Counted from the first letter of the stretch, positions 50,086 through 58,829 are shown. The stretch is 64,000 bases of DNA from Lachnospira sp. UBA4346 (GCA_002394205.1 DGTC01000065.1:1-64000), one strand, 5' to 3'. The notes: generated by a model not told the origin, from the sequence alone. Made by a program: numbers and translations.

Positions 50086-51192
50086 ATGGACATAGATAAA
50101 ATTTTTAGTATGATTTGGAAAGGAAAACAATGGATTTTTAGTAGAGTCGGTGTAATGATATTAAGTTTTATTGGAAAACATATAATTGGAAGAAAGAAGG
50201 GCGAAAATTCAGATACATATATAATGTGCGATAATAGCAATGTTTCAGATGGAAACATTGTTATTGGTAAGAGAAATTATATTATTCAGAAAGATAATAG
50301 TAATCCGATTTCTGTAGAAGGAAATGGTAATGTGGCTGGAAATGGAAACAATGTTACGAACAATATTATTTATACTAATAATGCCCATAATATGAAAGAA
50401 AATGCTAATTCTTGGTTTTCGGAAAGATTTAAAATTATGCTTTCAATATTAAATGATGCAAGAAGTTTTAATGAAAAAGAATATACAGTCGAATATGTAA
50501 GCTCACTTATTGGATTAAATAATGTAGAGGGGTTAAAGATTTATTTGACACAAGACAGAGAACCTGACGATGATTTTAAAAAGAAATTTGTTGATGTGTT
50601 TGGAGTGAATCAAGAGTGGATTGTATATGGAAGGGGTAAATTTCCGTTTGCATCAAATATTACCTTTTGGGGTAATAATCCAATGGATATATTGAGAAGA
50701 GAGGATTTAAAAGTTATCAATAAATTTATTATTGTTATTGGGGAAGTAGAAGGAAGGAGACATGCATGTATTATCAGACAGAAGAATGAAACATGCTATG
50801 AATTGTATCCTAAGTATTTTATTTTACATTCAAATGTCGGTGGTACGGGAACAAAACGATTGGTTGAATTCTACAGATTCTTGCGGGAGGCTCATAAAAT
50901 TAAAAAACTTGATTGCACTGCGTATGTTGCCAATAAAGAACAAATGAATAAGTTAATGAGTGGAGAGTTTTCACCTAAGAAAGTCGAATGGTTTGAAGTG
51001 GAAAGAAATTTTATAGATGACTTTATGTGTATCCGTGAAGATGAAATAGAGAAGAATAAAAGATTTTGGGATGAGGAATTTATTTTGGTACAAAAAATAA
51101 TTGCTGCAAATATTAAGGATTATGATAGAATTAACCAAGAGTGCGATTTAAAATGCATTAAGAAAAATCTTGGAGAAGGTGAAATTTCATAA
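50086..51192 (+). CDS. Hypothetical protein with Asn/Gly-rich N-terminal region
   Basis: A 368-residue protein I do not recognise. A hydrophobic segment (about 15-32, WIFSRVGVMILSFIGKHIIG) is followed by an Asn/Gly-rich stretch (about 45-95: SNVSDGNIVIGKRNYIIQ; GNGNVAGNGNNVTNN) resembling a short beta-solenoid, then a helical region with a possible XRE-like fold (about 100-185, SSLIGLNNVEGLKIYLTQ ending VNQEWIVYGRGKFPF) and a mixed C-terminal domain. GGGAGGATGATG precedes the ATG. It follows the recombinase-like gene at a 183-base gap. The beta-solenoid and XRE readings are tentative. Confidence 0.65.
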   Translation: MDIDKIFSMIWKGKQWIFSRVGVMILSFIGKHIIGRKKGENSDTYIMCDNSNVSDGNIVIGKRNYIIQKDNSNPISVEGNGNVAGNGNNVTNNIIYTNNAHNMKENANSWFSERFKIMLSILNDARSFNEKEYTVEYVSSLIGLNNVEGLKIYLTQDREPDDDFKKKFVDVFGVNQEWIVYGRGKFPFASNITFWGNNPMDILRREDLKVINKFIIVIGEVEGRRHACIIRQKNETCYELYPKYFILHSNVGGTGTKRLVEFYRFLREAHKIKKLDCTAYVANKEQMNKLMSGEFSPKKVEWFEVERNFIDDFMCIREDEIEKNKRFWDEEFILVQKIIAANIKDYDRINQECDLKCIKKNLGEGEIS

Positions 51193-51284
51193 GATACAAC
51201 AGATACAACACATATTTGCTATAAGAAATATCGAAATCTCTGATTTTGATATTAAATCGATATCAGAAATTTTAGGTTATAAGA

Positions 51285-51739
51285 ATGTATCATTTACTCT
51301 TGGAGTATAAAGCTGGAGACTTAAATATTTTTAAAGAATTGAAATCACAGTATGAAGCAGAAGAATGGATAGAGAAAAGAGAAGAACTTTTCTTGAAGTT
51401 GCCAAAGTATTTACATATAGAACAATTATATAAAGAAGAAAAACTATATGACAGATTGTTGGAATTAGTACTTAAAAGTCAAGGACGATATGCTGTGCAG
51501 GAATATGAAAACATTTTAAAGAAGTATTATCCGGAAGAAATTCTGGATAAGTACAAAATGGAAGTTATGAAAATGGCAATGTACATGGGGGATAGAAAAA
51601 ATACCAACAAGTAGTGTCTTTACTGCGCAGAATGCAGAAAAGAAAGGGGGGAACAAAGATAGTAGCAAGTATAGTTGATGATTGGCGAATCCAATATAGA
51701 AATCGGACTGCGATGATGGATGAATTGAGAAAACTATAG
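51285..51739 (+). pseudogene. 3' remnant of a gene, frameshifted in an A tract
   Basis: The first frame (51285-51614) encodes MYHLLLEYKAGDLNIFKELK to EVMKMAMYMGDRKNTNK and stops. In the next frame the same protein clearly continues: YQQVVSLLRRMQKRKGGTK, then DDWRIQYRNRTAMMDELRKL, to TAG at 51737-51739. Restoring one A in the six-A run at 51596-51601 fuses both. A stop just upstream of the first ATG (51273) and the abrupt start suggest that the 5' part is also lost. The tail reminds me of SWIM zinc-finger proteins of clostridia, but that is uncertain. Confidence 0.75.
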
Positions 51740-51767
51740 GTAGATATTTACGATGGAGGCTGTTAAG

Positions 51768-52541
51768 ATGAAAAAATCATATGAAAAAACGATTAAAGAT
51801 TTATCTTTAATGCTAATGTATTTGACAAGGCAACAGGATAACAATGAATTTTGCAGATATAGAGAATTAAGCTGGAAAGGATATGACTTTGATGTCTTAG
51901 AAAAGCTGGAGAAAGAGGAACTTTTATGGCAACCAAGAGGACGCAGAGGATATGATAAGTATTTATATCTTACTGAAGCTGGAAGAAATGTAGCACAGGA
52001 ATTACTGGAACAATATGGATTTTCAGACAAACCAATGCAGGAGAAGTTTGAGTTTCGAACAATCAAAGAGGAAGAGATAGAGCAAGCTGTTACAATAGAG
52101 CAAATTTGTTTTCCGCCCAATGAAGCATGTTCTGCAGAACATATGAGGGAACGTATCAAAGTTGCTGCAGATCTGTTCCTGGTAGCAGTGGATAAAGAGA
52201 ATGGGCAGATTGCAGGGTTCCTAAATGGCATTGCGACAAATGAGTATATGTTTCGAGATGAGTTCTTCACAGATGCTTTGTTACATCAACCAGATGGAAG
52301 AAATATTATGTTGTTGGGATTAGATGTTTTACCGGAATATAGAAAACAGGGATTAGCACATGAAATTATGTATCAGTACCTGCGAAGAGAAGGTGATCGT
52401 GATAGAAAAATGATTACCTTGACATGCCTAAAAAGTAAGGTGAAATTTTATCATAAAATGGGTTTCAACGATAGGGGAGTATCTGATTCTACGTGGGGAA
52501 ATGAAGAATGGCATGAGATGACATATGATCTTAATATGTAG
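51768..52541 (+). CDS. GNAT acetyltransferase with N-terminal winged helix
   Basis: A 257-residue fusion. Residues 1-80 look like a DNA-binding or modulator winged helix (LSLMLMYLTRQQDNNEFCRY, then LTEAGRNVAQELLEQYGFSD). Residues 95-257 are a GNAT domain: IEQICFPPNEACSAEHMRER, the acetyl-CoA loop LDVLPEYRKQGLAHEIMYQY, and the CLKSKVKFYHKMGFNDRGVS segment of arylalkylamine-type enzymes. Catalysis on a small amine or peptide is expected; the substrate is unknown. ATG 51768 has GGAGGC seven bases upstream, better than ATG 51753. Confidence 0.85.
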   Translation: MKKSYEKTIKDLSLMLMYLTRQQDNNEFCRYRELSWKGYDFDVLEKLEKEELLWQPRGRRGYDKYLYLTEAGRNVAQELLEQYGFSDKPMQEKFEFRTIKEEEIEQAVTIEQICFPPNEACSAEHMRERIKVAADLFLVAVDKENGQIAGFLNGIATNEYMFRDEFFTDALLHQPDGRNIMLLGLDVLPEYRKQGLAHEIMYQYLRREGDRDRKMITLTCLKSKVKFYHKMGFNDRGVSDSTWGNEEWHEMTYDLNM

Positions 52542-52665
52542 AATTTTAAATTGAGGTTCGCTTCGACAGTAACCGACATTTTGATAGTAGGTATAATAAA
52601 GCTATCATACAATTTAAAGGATATCCGAATGGAATACTATGCAAAATATGAGAAATATAAATCTT

Positions 52666-52682
52666 TGCGTGGAGTTTGAATA
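52666..52682 (+). repeat. Third att-like sequence
   Basis: TGCGTGGAGTTTGAATA differs by one base from TGCGTAGAGTTTGAATA at 28437-28453, which includes the left 18-bp repeat. It may be an older attachment site or the original right flank of stacked insertions. Confidence 0.45.
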
Positions 52683-52695
52683 ATAGAATTGCTAT

Positions 52696-52740
52696 AATAG
52701 AGTAAATGTACAAGAGTATGGTTACTCTATTTTTTGTTTT
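52696..52740 (+). terminator. Intrinsic terminator
   Basis: AATAGAGTAA pairs perfectly with TTACTCTATT around a 16-base loop, followed by TTTTGTTTT. It lies between the GNAT gene and 52766. Confidence 0.7.
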
Positions 52741-52765
52741 ATAGAAGTCAATGGGAATAATTTAG

Positions 52766-53428
52766 ATGGGAAATACAATGCAAGAAATAAATTTTTCAAT
52801 TCAATACTATAATCAAGAAACTTATAGTCTGCAATGGAAGAAGAGATTTCAAAAATATTTTGAAGCTATATATTTAGAAGGGGGCAATGCACTGTTTTCA
52901 GAATGGATGAAACAGAATTATCGTGCATATTGGGGCAGGTTGCAGCAGAATCTGGAACGTAGTCCTCAAAAGTATGATATTATGATTTATTATTTGAGAA
53001 ACGCAGCGTCAATCAATCATATATCAGAGAAAATGTACAAAGATGTTCGGACATTTGCAGATTCGGAAATAACGCAAGAGCAGCGTGTATTTGAAACAAC
53101 GACTGCAAATATTTGTACAATTTTAGAAAAGGAAAAGCAGGCAGAGCAGAAGATTTATGCCCGATTAAAAGAAGTTTCAAAGCAGCATCCGATTATTTCT
53201 TGGATTATTATTGAAATTTTAGTAGGAATCCTGGTAGGTATGCTTTTAGATTGTATCATCGATGCGATTCATCAGATGAAACTAGAAAGCAAACAACAGG
53301 TGGAAGTGGAATCGCAGGGAAGCATTGAATTTCGACTTCAATGGAGAGAAGAGGATGGAGAAGAACGAAATGTATATATTGATGTGGATGATTTGGTAGA
53401 GTATTTGAGGGAGAGGCAAAAGGAATGA
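52766..53428 (+). CDS. Hypothetical single-pass membrane protein
   Basis: A 220-residue protein. Residues 1-135 are soluble and helical with many Tyr; one membrane helix lies at about 140-165 (IISWIIIEILVGILVGMLLD); the C-terminal 50 residues are acidic (IEFRLQWREEDGEERNVYID). It has no signal peptide. A second ATG at 52778 is possible. No family recognised; no partner gene is obvious. Confidence 0.7.
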   Translation: MGNTMQEINFSIQYYNQETYSLQWKKRFQKYFEAIYLEGGNALFSEWMKQNYRAYWGRLQQNLERSPQKYDIMIYYLRNAASINHISEKMYKDVRTFADSEITQEQRVFETTTANICTILEKEKQAEQKIYARLKEVSKQHPIISWIIIEILVGILVGMLLDCIIDAIHQMKLESKQQVEVESQGSIEFRLQWREEDGEERNVYIDVDDLVEYLRERQKE

Positions 53429-53508
53429 AGTTGGTGATTAGAGATGAGATAGATGAATACGTGAGCTGTAAGATTTTTCAAAATACATTTCATTTTAAAG
53501 GATAGAAA

Positions 53509-54078
53509 ATGATTTATATAGATGATAGAATAACAAACAACACAGATGGTATTTTTTCTGAGTTAATAGGTAAAGAACTTATTAATATATCACATGATCC
53601 ATTTGTTTATACTAATTCTGTATATGGAATTGCTGGCTTGAATATTGATGACGCATCATATAAGGTAACGAACAAAATAGAGATTCGAGATTACTATGGT
53701 GAAAATGAAGATGTTGCTGTATTTAAACTAAGCAAAGATGAGCCAGAGAATATTCATTCATATATTAAAGGTGGAACAATGATTACAACGCCTATCAACC
53801 AGAAAATTATTCGAATAGATGTGGTTAATGAGCATCAGTGTTTATACGAAAATGGTAAACAAACCTATGATGTATGGATAACAAGAGGATTCGTTATAGA
53901 ACTTGAAAATGGATTGCAATTATCTTTTGAAAAGGAAATATGGTTTTCAGAGGATATAAATATTGAGAGAGGATATAAGCTGATTGATAAATTCTTTGCT
54001 ACAGACAGGATTAAAGAAGGATGGTCGGAACCTAAAGAAATGATTTGTAATCGAGAAATAATAAGTATAGGTTCATAA
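53509..54078 (+). CDS. Hypothetical soluble protein
   Basis: A 189-residue beta-rich, acidic protein of unknown family (FSELIGKELINISHDPFVYT, then VWITRGFVIELENGLQLSFE, and EKEIWFSEDINIERGYKLID). Its size, acidity and isolated position resemble immunity-type proteins, but nothing proves this. AAAGGATAGAAA precedes the ATG. Confidence 0.6.
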   Translation: MIYIDDRITNNTDGIFSELIGKELINISHDPFVYTNSVYGIAGLNIDDASYKVTNKIEIRDYYGENEDVAVFKLSKDEPENIHSYIKGGTMITTPINQKIIRIDVVNEHQCLYENGKQTYDVWITRGFVIELENGLQLSFEKEIWFSEDINIERGYKLIDKFFATDRIKEGWSEPKEMICNREIISIGS

Positions 54079-54299
54079 TGAGTCAATATTTCAAGTGCTT
54101 GCAAAATGCTTTGGTGGAAATGCATTATTTTACAGGGAAATGTTCCATGTAATTAATGAAATATTTCTGTCCAATCAGAATTTTTGAAGGATGGAAATGA
54201 AATTGTTGTCAAAACGCTTGATTGGGCGTGCCATTTCAAGAGATTGCGGCGCAGTTGGATAAAATTTATAAAGTTTATTTTGAATAAAAAATAGATAAG

Positions 54300-54347
54300 A
54301 AGATGTTTGAGAAATCGGTTTTTTAATAACAACTCAGACATCTTTTT
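54300..54347 (+). terminator. Intrinsic terminator
   Basis: AAGATGTTTGAG pairs with CTCAGACATCTT (one wobble) and TTTCTTT follows. It closes the decayed gene upstream. Confidence 0.75.
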
Positions 54348-54375
54348 CTTTACAAAAATACTTGATAAATTTATA

Positions 54376-54393
54376 TATGTATGTTAATACATA
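54376..54393. promoter_or_regulatory. Palindromic operator candidate
   Basis: TATGTAT-GTTA-ATACATA has perfect 7-bp arms and lies 19 bases before the start of the next gene, overlapping its likely promoter (TTGATA at 54362). Confidence 0.5.
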
Positions 54394-54411
54394 TTATAAA
54401 GGAGGGAAAAA

Positions 54412-56196
54412 ATGGAAAATATTAAGTTATGTTGGGAAGAGATAGGTCACTATTTAACGCTAGAGCAAAGTTCAGAAATTTGTATATATTTTTCCTATGT
54501 TGTGTACTTATCAAACTGTTATGATCAGCCGATTTTAAATAATCAGAACATCCAACAGTGGAAAATATTAGAACAATTATGCTCTTATGATGGGAATGAG
54601 GTGGTTAAGAAGGCAGCACGGGATTTGGAAAAGGAGATTCATTGGGATGAATTAGAAAGTGATTTTCAATGTGGACAACGATTGGATGCACTAAGAATGG
54701 CATTACAGAACTATGTCCATTGTTTGGAACATTTAGATGAAGTTGTTGAATTTTTTTTAATGGATACTATGTTAATGAATGGAAGTACAGTGACACCAAA
54801 TTATATGAAATATCTGGTGTCAAGAATTGCTTGTATGAAAGAATATTCTTCAATTTTAGACTTAAATAGCAGTATTGTGGGGTTGGGATTAGATGTATAT
54901 GATGCAGGCAAAGAACACAAAGTAGACGGACCACTGCAATTGGACAGTATTGTGGAAAAGCAAAAATTATGTGCAAGTACAATTATTCGGATGTTTTGTC
55001 ATGGAATAAATCATCCACAAGTTTCGTATCAGCATATCTTGGGAATGAAGGAAAAACGAAAATATGATGTTGTTTTGATGGATTTGCTACAGGGAAATAA
55101 TGAAAGTATTTTGTCAGAAGAAGTGGTTGGATTAAGTAGCCAGTTTGAAAATGTACCACAATATATTTTTCGTGAATGGGGATATATTTACAAAGCAGTC
55201 GAACAAATAAATGATACGGGAAGAGCATTTTTAGTTGTTACACAGGGAGCATTATTTCGGAAAAGAGAAGAAGTATTAAGAGAATTTTTTATAAAAAAAG
55301 ACTGGGTTGATGCAGTCATTACATTACCAGAAGGACTTTATAAAAATAAAAATATTCCAATTGCACTTATCATTTTAGATAAAAGAAAAGAAAAGAAACA
55401 TAGACATAAAATATTGTTTGCAGATTTGCAGTTAGAAGATAAAAAAGATACACAGCTCGCCAGACTTCATCAAATGCTTGATGCTTATAGGCAGTTTGAG
55501 TCAGTAGAATCTATAGTTACAATAGAAGAAATACAAAATGTTTTGGATAAGAATTGTTCCTGGAATCCATTTTTGTATGTTCAAATGAATCAATTAAAAA
55601 AGAAATATCAAATGCAGGTAAAACTGAAAGAGGTGGCAGAAATTGTAAGAGGAGCACAGATTACAAAAGAAGAAGAAAAGAATCTAACCAGTGGAATAAC
55701 AACGCATTATTGGATGAATATTAGAAATATCAAAGATGATCGAATTGTTTTAGACAAAGATTCTAAAATTCGAGCAAAAGATAACTATTGGATTAATAAA
55801 TTTGAACTGCAAGAAGATGATATTGTAATAACGTCGAAAGGAACAGAATTCAAAATATGCATCGTGCCGCCGAATGTTGAGAAGGTATTTATATCGGGAA
55901 ATCTTACAAGAATTCGTGCCAAGCAAGTACATTCATATATATTGTATGAATTTTTAAAATCGAAAATTGGAAGAATTTGTTTAGAAAGTATTCAGACAGG
56001 AACAACGATTCGGGTTATTAATAATACCAATCTGGAAAATCTAAAAATTCCCGATTTTTCAGAAAAGGAGAAGATGGGAGAACAATTAAAACAGGCATAT
56101 TGTTCTTTTTTAATCAAAGAAAAAGAGATACAAGAAGTGTTCAAAAAAGAAGAGGATGAGATATTAAATGCATTGAATATCGTAAGAAAATTATGA
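54412..56196 (+). CDS. Pseudo-methylase fused to specificity-like domain
   Basis: A 594-residue protein with the layout of a type I or IIG M-S fusion. Residues 1-130 resemble the HsdM helical bundle. Residues 140-350 follow the N6-adenine methylase fold (GRAFLVVTQGALFRKREEVL, then VDAVITLPEGLYKNKNIPIA), but the SAM motif is ILDLNSSIVGLGLDVYD instead of DPAxGxG, and the catalytic NPPF is replaced (YDVVLMDLLQGN). It should therefore be inactive as a methylase. Residues 400-594 are HsdS-like (EDDIVITSKGTEFKICIVPP; SGNLTRIRAKQVHSYILYEF; GTTIRVINNTNLENLKIPDF). AAAGGAGGG precedes the ATG. It might act as a DNA-binding regulator or decoy. Confidence 0.75.
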   Translation: MENIKLCWEEIGHYLTLEQSSEICIYFSYVVYLSNCYDQPILNNQNIQQWKILEQLCSYDGNEVVKKAARDLEKEIHWDELESDFQCGQRLDALRMALQNYVHCLEHLDEVVEFFLMDTMLMNGSTVTPNYMKYLVSRIACMKEYSSILDLNSSIVGLGLDVYDAGKEHKVDGPLQLDSIVEKQKLCASTIIRMFCHGINHPQVSYQHILGMKEKRKYDVVLMDLLQGNNESILSEEVVGLSSQFENVPQYIFREWGYIYKAVEQINDTGRAFLVVTQGALFRKREEVLREFFIKKDWVDAVITLPEGLYKNKNIPIALIILDKRKEKKHRHKILFADLQLEDKKDTQLARLHQMLDAYRQFESVESIVTIEEIQNVLDKNCSWNPFLYVQMNQLKKKYQMQVKLKEVAEIVRGAQITKEEEKNLTSGITTHYWMNIRNIKDDRIVLDKDSKIRAKDNYWINKFELQEDDIVITSKGTEFKICIVPPNVEKVFISGNLTRIRAKQVHSYILYEFLKSKIGRICLESIQTGTTIRVINNTNLENLKIPDFSEKEKMGEQLKQAYCSFLIKEKEIQEVFKKEEDEILNALNIVRKL

Positions 56197-56234
56197 TAAA
56201 AAAGTAGAATGTTATCAGAAGATAGGAGGTTTAT

Positions 56235-56459
56235 ATGGCAGGTAAAGTTTGTCCTAATTGTAAACGAAAGACTTTTTTTGTGACGACAACAGGCAGAACT
56301 TGTACAAAGTGTGGTTATACAATGAAAACGATGGCGAATAATGGACAAGGAGGAAGAGGCAACAAATGCAGTAATTGTAATAAATATACCGTCTTTCATA
56401 ACAAATGCCGAACATGTGGAGCAGAATATAGTCTCATAAATAAAAATTTTGATATATAG
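56235..56459 (+). CDS. Double zinc-ribbon protein
   Basis: A 74-residue protein with four CxxC knuckles: KVCPNCKRK and RTCTKCGYT form one zinc ribbon, NKCSNCNKY and NKCRTCGAE a second, joined by a Gly-rich linker (ANNGQGGRGN). GATAGGAGG precedes the ATG, 38 bases after the pseudo-methylase gene, so the two may be expressed together. Nucleic-acid or protein binding is likely. Confidence 0.8.
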   Translation: MAGKVCPNCKRKTFFVTTTGRTCTKCGYTMKTMANNGQGGRGNKCSNCNKYTVFHNKCRTCGAEYSLINKNFDI

Positions 56460-56835
56460 AAAATTATGAAAAATAATTGGGAAATATGTTAGATAAGGTA
56501 AAAGGGGAAGTGGAAGTATTTCAGCCCAATCAGAATTCCCATCATAAGGCTTAGGATTGAATATTGAAATTCAGAATGGAGTTGTTGTAGAAGTTAAGAC
56601 AATATCATAATATTAAAACGGATGAGAATTTATAAATATCCTGTTTGTGGAAGAGAAGAGAAAGATGCTTATGGAAAAATCAAAGGCATTTATGTCGATG
56701 AAGTTGGCGAACGATAACGAATTCGGATATGCAGGGACGGCTGTAAATGCATAACTTCCTGGTCTATTGTGAAAATCATAACAGATATTGTATAATTGGT
56801 ATGATAAATATTATGAAAATAAAGGAGAATACAGA
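56460..56835 (+). other. Gene-poor stretch with coding remnants
   Basis: The gap holds a short protein-like piece (GLGLNIEIQNGVVVEVKTIS, about 56546-56611, without a start) and the broken zinc-ribbon gene at 56622-56795. No terminator or intact gene is visible. Confidence 0.45.
56622..56795 (+). pseudogene. Small zinc-ribbon gene with internal stop
   Basis: ATG 56622 opens a frame YKYPVCGREEKDAYGKIKGI, YVDEVGER, then TAA at 56715; the same frame continues RIRICRDGCKCITSWSIVKI to a second TAA at 56793. The frame on both sides reads as one 57-residue protein broken by a single nonsense codon. Tyr replaces what is probably the first Cys of a CPxCG knuckle, a second damage mark. Confidence 0.55.
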
Positions 56836-57546
56836 ATGCAATATATCGTAGGAGATATTCATGGCTGTTACAGGGAGTACCAGAGTTTGTTAAAAAAAAT
56901 ACATTTTTCTGATGAAGATGAATTGTATATATTAGGAGATGCGATGGACAGAGGACCGGAGCCGGTTCGTGTGTTGCAGGATATTATGAATCGTCCGAAT
57001 GTATATTATATTCTTGGAAATCATGATATTGCGTTTTATCTGTTGATGAAGAAGTTATGGGTAGAAGTAACGGATGAAAATGTAGAGACACAGTTAAATG
57101 TAGATTTGCTTCGACAGTATCAGGGGTGGGTATCTGATGGCGGCAGTACGACGATTGAACAGTTTCGAAAGTTATCGAGAGATGCACAGGCAGATTTGTT
57201 GGATTATCTGTCAGAAGCAGATACATATCAAGTGTTAGAGTATGAGGATAAGACTTACATTTTAGTACATGGCGGACTTGGAAATTTTTCAGAAGATAAG
57301 GATATGGAAGCGTACGAGTTGGTTGAATTGGTAGAGGAACGTGCAGATTATACAAAACGGTATTTTAAAGATGAAAATATATATCTTGTGACAGGACATA
57401 CGCCGACAACATTTATTGAAGGCTGGGCAAAGCCGGAAGTTTATCGCAAGAATGGACATATCGCACTAGATTGTGGCTGTGTGGGTACGGGTGTTTTGGC
57501 GGCATATTGTGTGGATACTCAAGAGGTTATTTATGCTACGAAATAG
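56836..57546 (+). CDS. Metallophosphoesterase (PPP/ApaH-like)
   Basis: A 236-residue calcineurin-like phosphoesterase. Motifs are intact: GDIHGC (6-11), ELYILGDAMDRGPEPVRV, YILGNHDIAF, LVHGGLG and VTGHTP. This set is typical of the serine/threonine protein phosphatase and diadenosine-tetraphosphatase-like group with a two-metal centre. Start 56836 has AAAGGAGAAT upstream and begins MQYIVGDIHG; longer forms are rejected. It is probably a cytosolic housekeeping-type enzyme; protein or Ap4A substrates cannot be told apart here. Confidence 0.92.
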   Translation: MQYIVGDIHGCYREYQSLLKKIHFSDEDELYILGDAMDRGPEPVRVLQDIMNRPNVYYILGNHDIAFYLLMKKLWVEVTDENVETQLNVDLLRQYQGWVSDGGSTTIEQFRKLSRDAQADLLDYLSEADTYQVLEYEDKTYILVHGGLGNFSEDKDMEAYELVELVEERADYTKRYFKDENIYLVTGHTPTTFIEGWAKPEVYRKNGHIALDCGCVGTGVLAAYCVDTQEVIYATK

Positions 57547-57773
57547 GGAAGAAAGCACGAAGTGTGGGGCGAGTATATCATATCATGAGCGCAAGTGAGT
57601 AGGAGTAAGCGACGAATGACAACTACGATAGATTTCGAAGAAATCGTCAGGAAATTGTAGTACAATATACCTAGAAATATGATACGATTTCGTGAAAATA
57701 TCAGCTTTACGGATGTTTTAACATAACGTATAATGGATATGGATAGAGATATTCGATTCCGAAAGGAGTGCAT

Positions 57774-58001
57774 ATGGAGAAGAAACATATTCAGAAAATG
57801 GTAGCCCCGATTGTAATTACGATACTATTTATTCTATATTATATTGTTTATTTTGGTTGGATAATTGCAATGCTTGGTGGTGTTGCAGCATGGTTGTTGG
57901 GAATCATTCCATTTGTATCCGGATGCGTTCTTATTTATGTATGTATGCAGAGAATTCGAGAGATAAGGAGTGGAGAAGAAGATGATCTTAGTAAATACTG
58001 A
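57774..58001 (+). CDS. Small two-helix membrane protein
   Basis: A 75-residue protein with two hydrophobic segments (MVAPIVITILFILYYIVYFG and AAWLLGIIPFVSGCVLIYVC) and charged ends. GAAAGGAG is well placed for ATG 57774. Its last 20 bases overlap the YbjQ-family gene, so translation is coupled. Function unknown. Confidence 0.75.
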   Translation: MEKKHIQKMVAPIVITILFILYYIVYFGWIIAMLGGVAAWLLGIIPFVSGCVLIYVCMQRIREIRSGEEDDLSKY

Positions 58002-58293
58002 TTATATTTCAGGAAAAGAACTTGAGATGTTAGGACTGGTAAAGGGGAGTACTATCCAGTCAAAGAATGTTGGAAAAGATATTGCACAGAGCTTTAAGAC
58101 ATTAGTAGGCGGTGAATTAAAGGCTTACAATGAAATGATGAATGAGGCGAGAGCACTTGCAACAAAGCGTATGGTGGCAGAAGCTGAGGCACTTGGTGCA
58201 GATGCAGTTGTGAATGTACGGTATTCTTCATCAGCAGTAATGCAGGGGGCAGCAGAAGTGATTGCGTATGGTACTGCTGTAAAGTTTGTGTAA
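57982..58293 (+). CDS. YbjQ/DUF74 heavy-metal-binding-like protein
   Basis: A 103-residue member of the YbjQ (DUF74) family: KELEMLGLVKGSTIQSKNVG, then GGELKAYNEMMNEARALATK and LGADAVVNVRYSSSAVMQGA. The family forms a pentameric beta-barrel-like assembly related to dodecins and is often called heavy-metal binding without firm evidence. GTGGAGAAGAAG precedes ATG 57982. The overlap with the upstream membrane gene links the two. Confidence 0.9.
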   Translation: MILVNTDYISGKELEMLGLVKGSTIQSKNVGKDIAQSFKTLVGGELKAYNEMMNEARALATKRMVAEAEALGADAVVNVRYSSSAVMQGAAEVIAYGTAVKFV

Positions 58294-58379
58294 ATAAAAA
58301 TGATATGGCAGGGCATTTTCTTTTAGATGAAATGATGTAGAAGAAAGGTCCTGTTTTATTTATAGACAGGAGGATGAAT

Positions 58380-58829
58380 ATGAAAACAAAAAACTGGAGG
58401 AAATGGCTGCTAATTGCAGTTGGTCTTATTTTGTGTGCAGGAATTGGTGCAGTGGCCGGATTTGTTATTTATCAGAAAATATTTAACACGTCATCACAAT
58501 CATTGGATAAAGCCATTCATAAATATATTTCGGAGTATCAGGTGGTCGAAGAAAAATCAGATGGAACGTATGTTGTATCCTTAGAAGCACCGGATATCAG
58601 TCAGGCATTGTTAGAATTAGCTGGTAAGCAGGATGCAGACAAAATTACGGAAAAGGCAATTATAAAGGCGATTCAGGACCGGAAAAATGATAAGAAACAA
58701 TATACAATTGAGGTACAGCAGTTAGACGAAGAACACATTTATGAGGCATTTCAGCAACAGGTAACATATGAGTTGTTAATAGAAGGCTTAAAGCAGGCTG
58801 AAGGCGCAGAGAGGGGGAATGAATCATGA
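58380..58829 (+). CDS. Membrane-anchored extracellular protein
   Basis: A 149-residue protein with a basic N-terminus and a membrane helix at about 9-30 (WLLIAVGLILCAGIGAVAGF), followed by an acidic, mostly helical extracellular domain. AGGAGG sits directly before ATG 58374 but six bases before ATG 58380, so the latter is chosen. It overlaps the next gene by four bases (ATGA), which implies joint expression and perhaps complex formation with that secreted protein. Confidence 0.75.
   Translation: MKTKNWRKWLLIAVGLILCAGIGAVAGFVIYQKIFNTSSQSLDKAIHKYISEYQVVEEKSDGTYVVSLEAPDISQALLELAGKQDADKITEKAIIKAIQDRKNDKKQYTIEVQQLDEEHIYEAFQQQVTYELLIEGLKQAEGAERGNES

Larger units (their letters stand above)
54079..54411 (+). 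other. Decayed coding remnant and terminator
   Basis: This gap contains protein-like fragments in shifting frames: KDGNEIVVKTLDWA (from about 54187), then VPFQEIAAQLDKIYKVYFE ending at TAA 54287, separated by a frameshift near 54229. The stretch CCAATCAGAATT (54170-54181) recurs at about 56524. The rest is a terminator and the promoter region of the next gene. Confidence 0.45.

Noticed and set aside
52681..52704. Promoter TTGAAT...TATAAT near 52675
   Set aside because: The spacing is only 11 bases and the region forms the left arm of a terminator.
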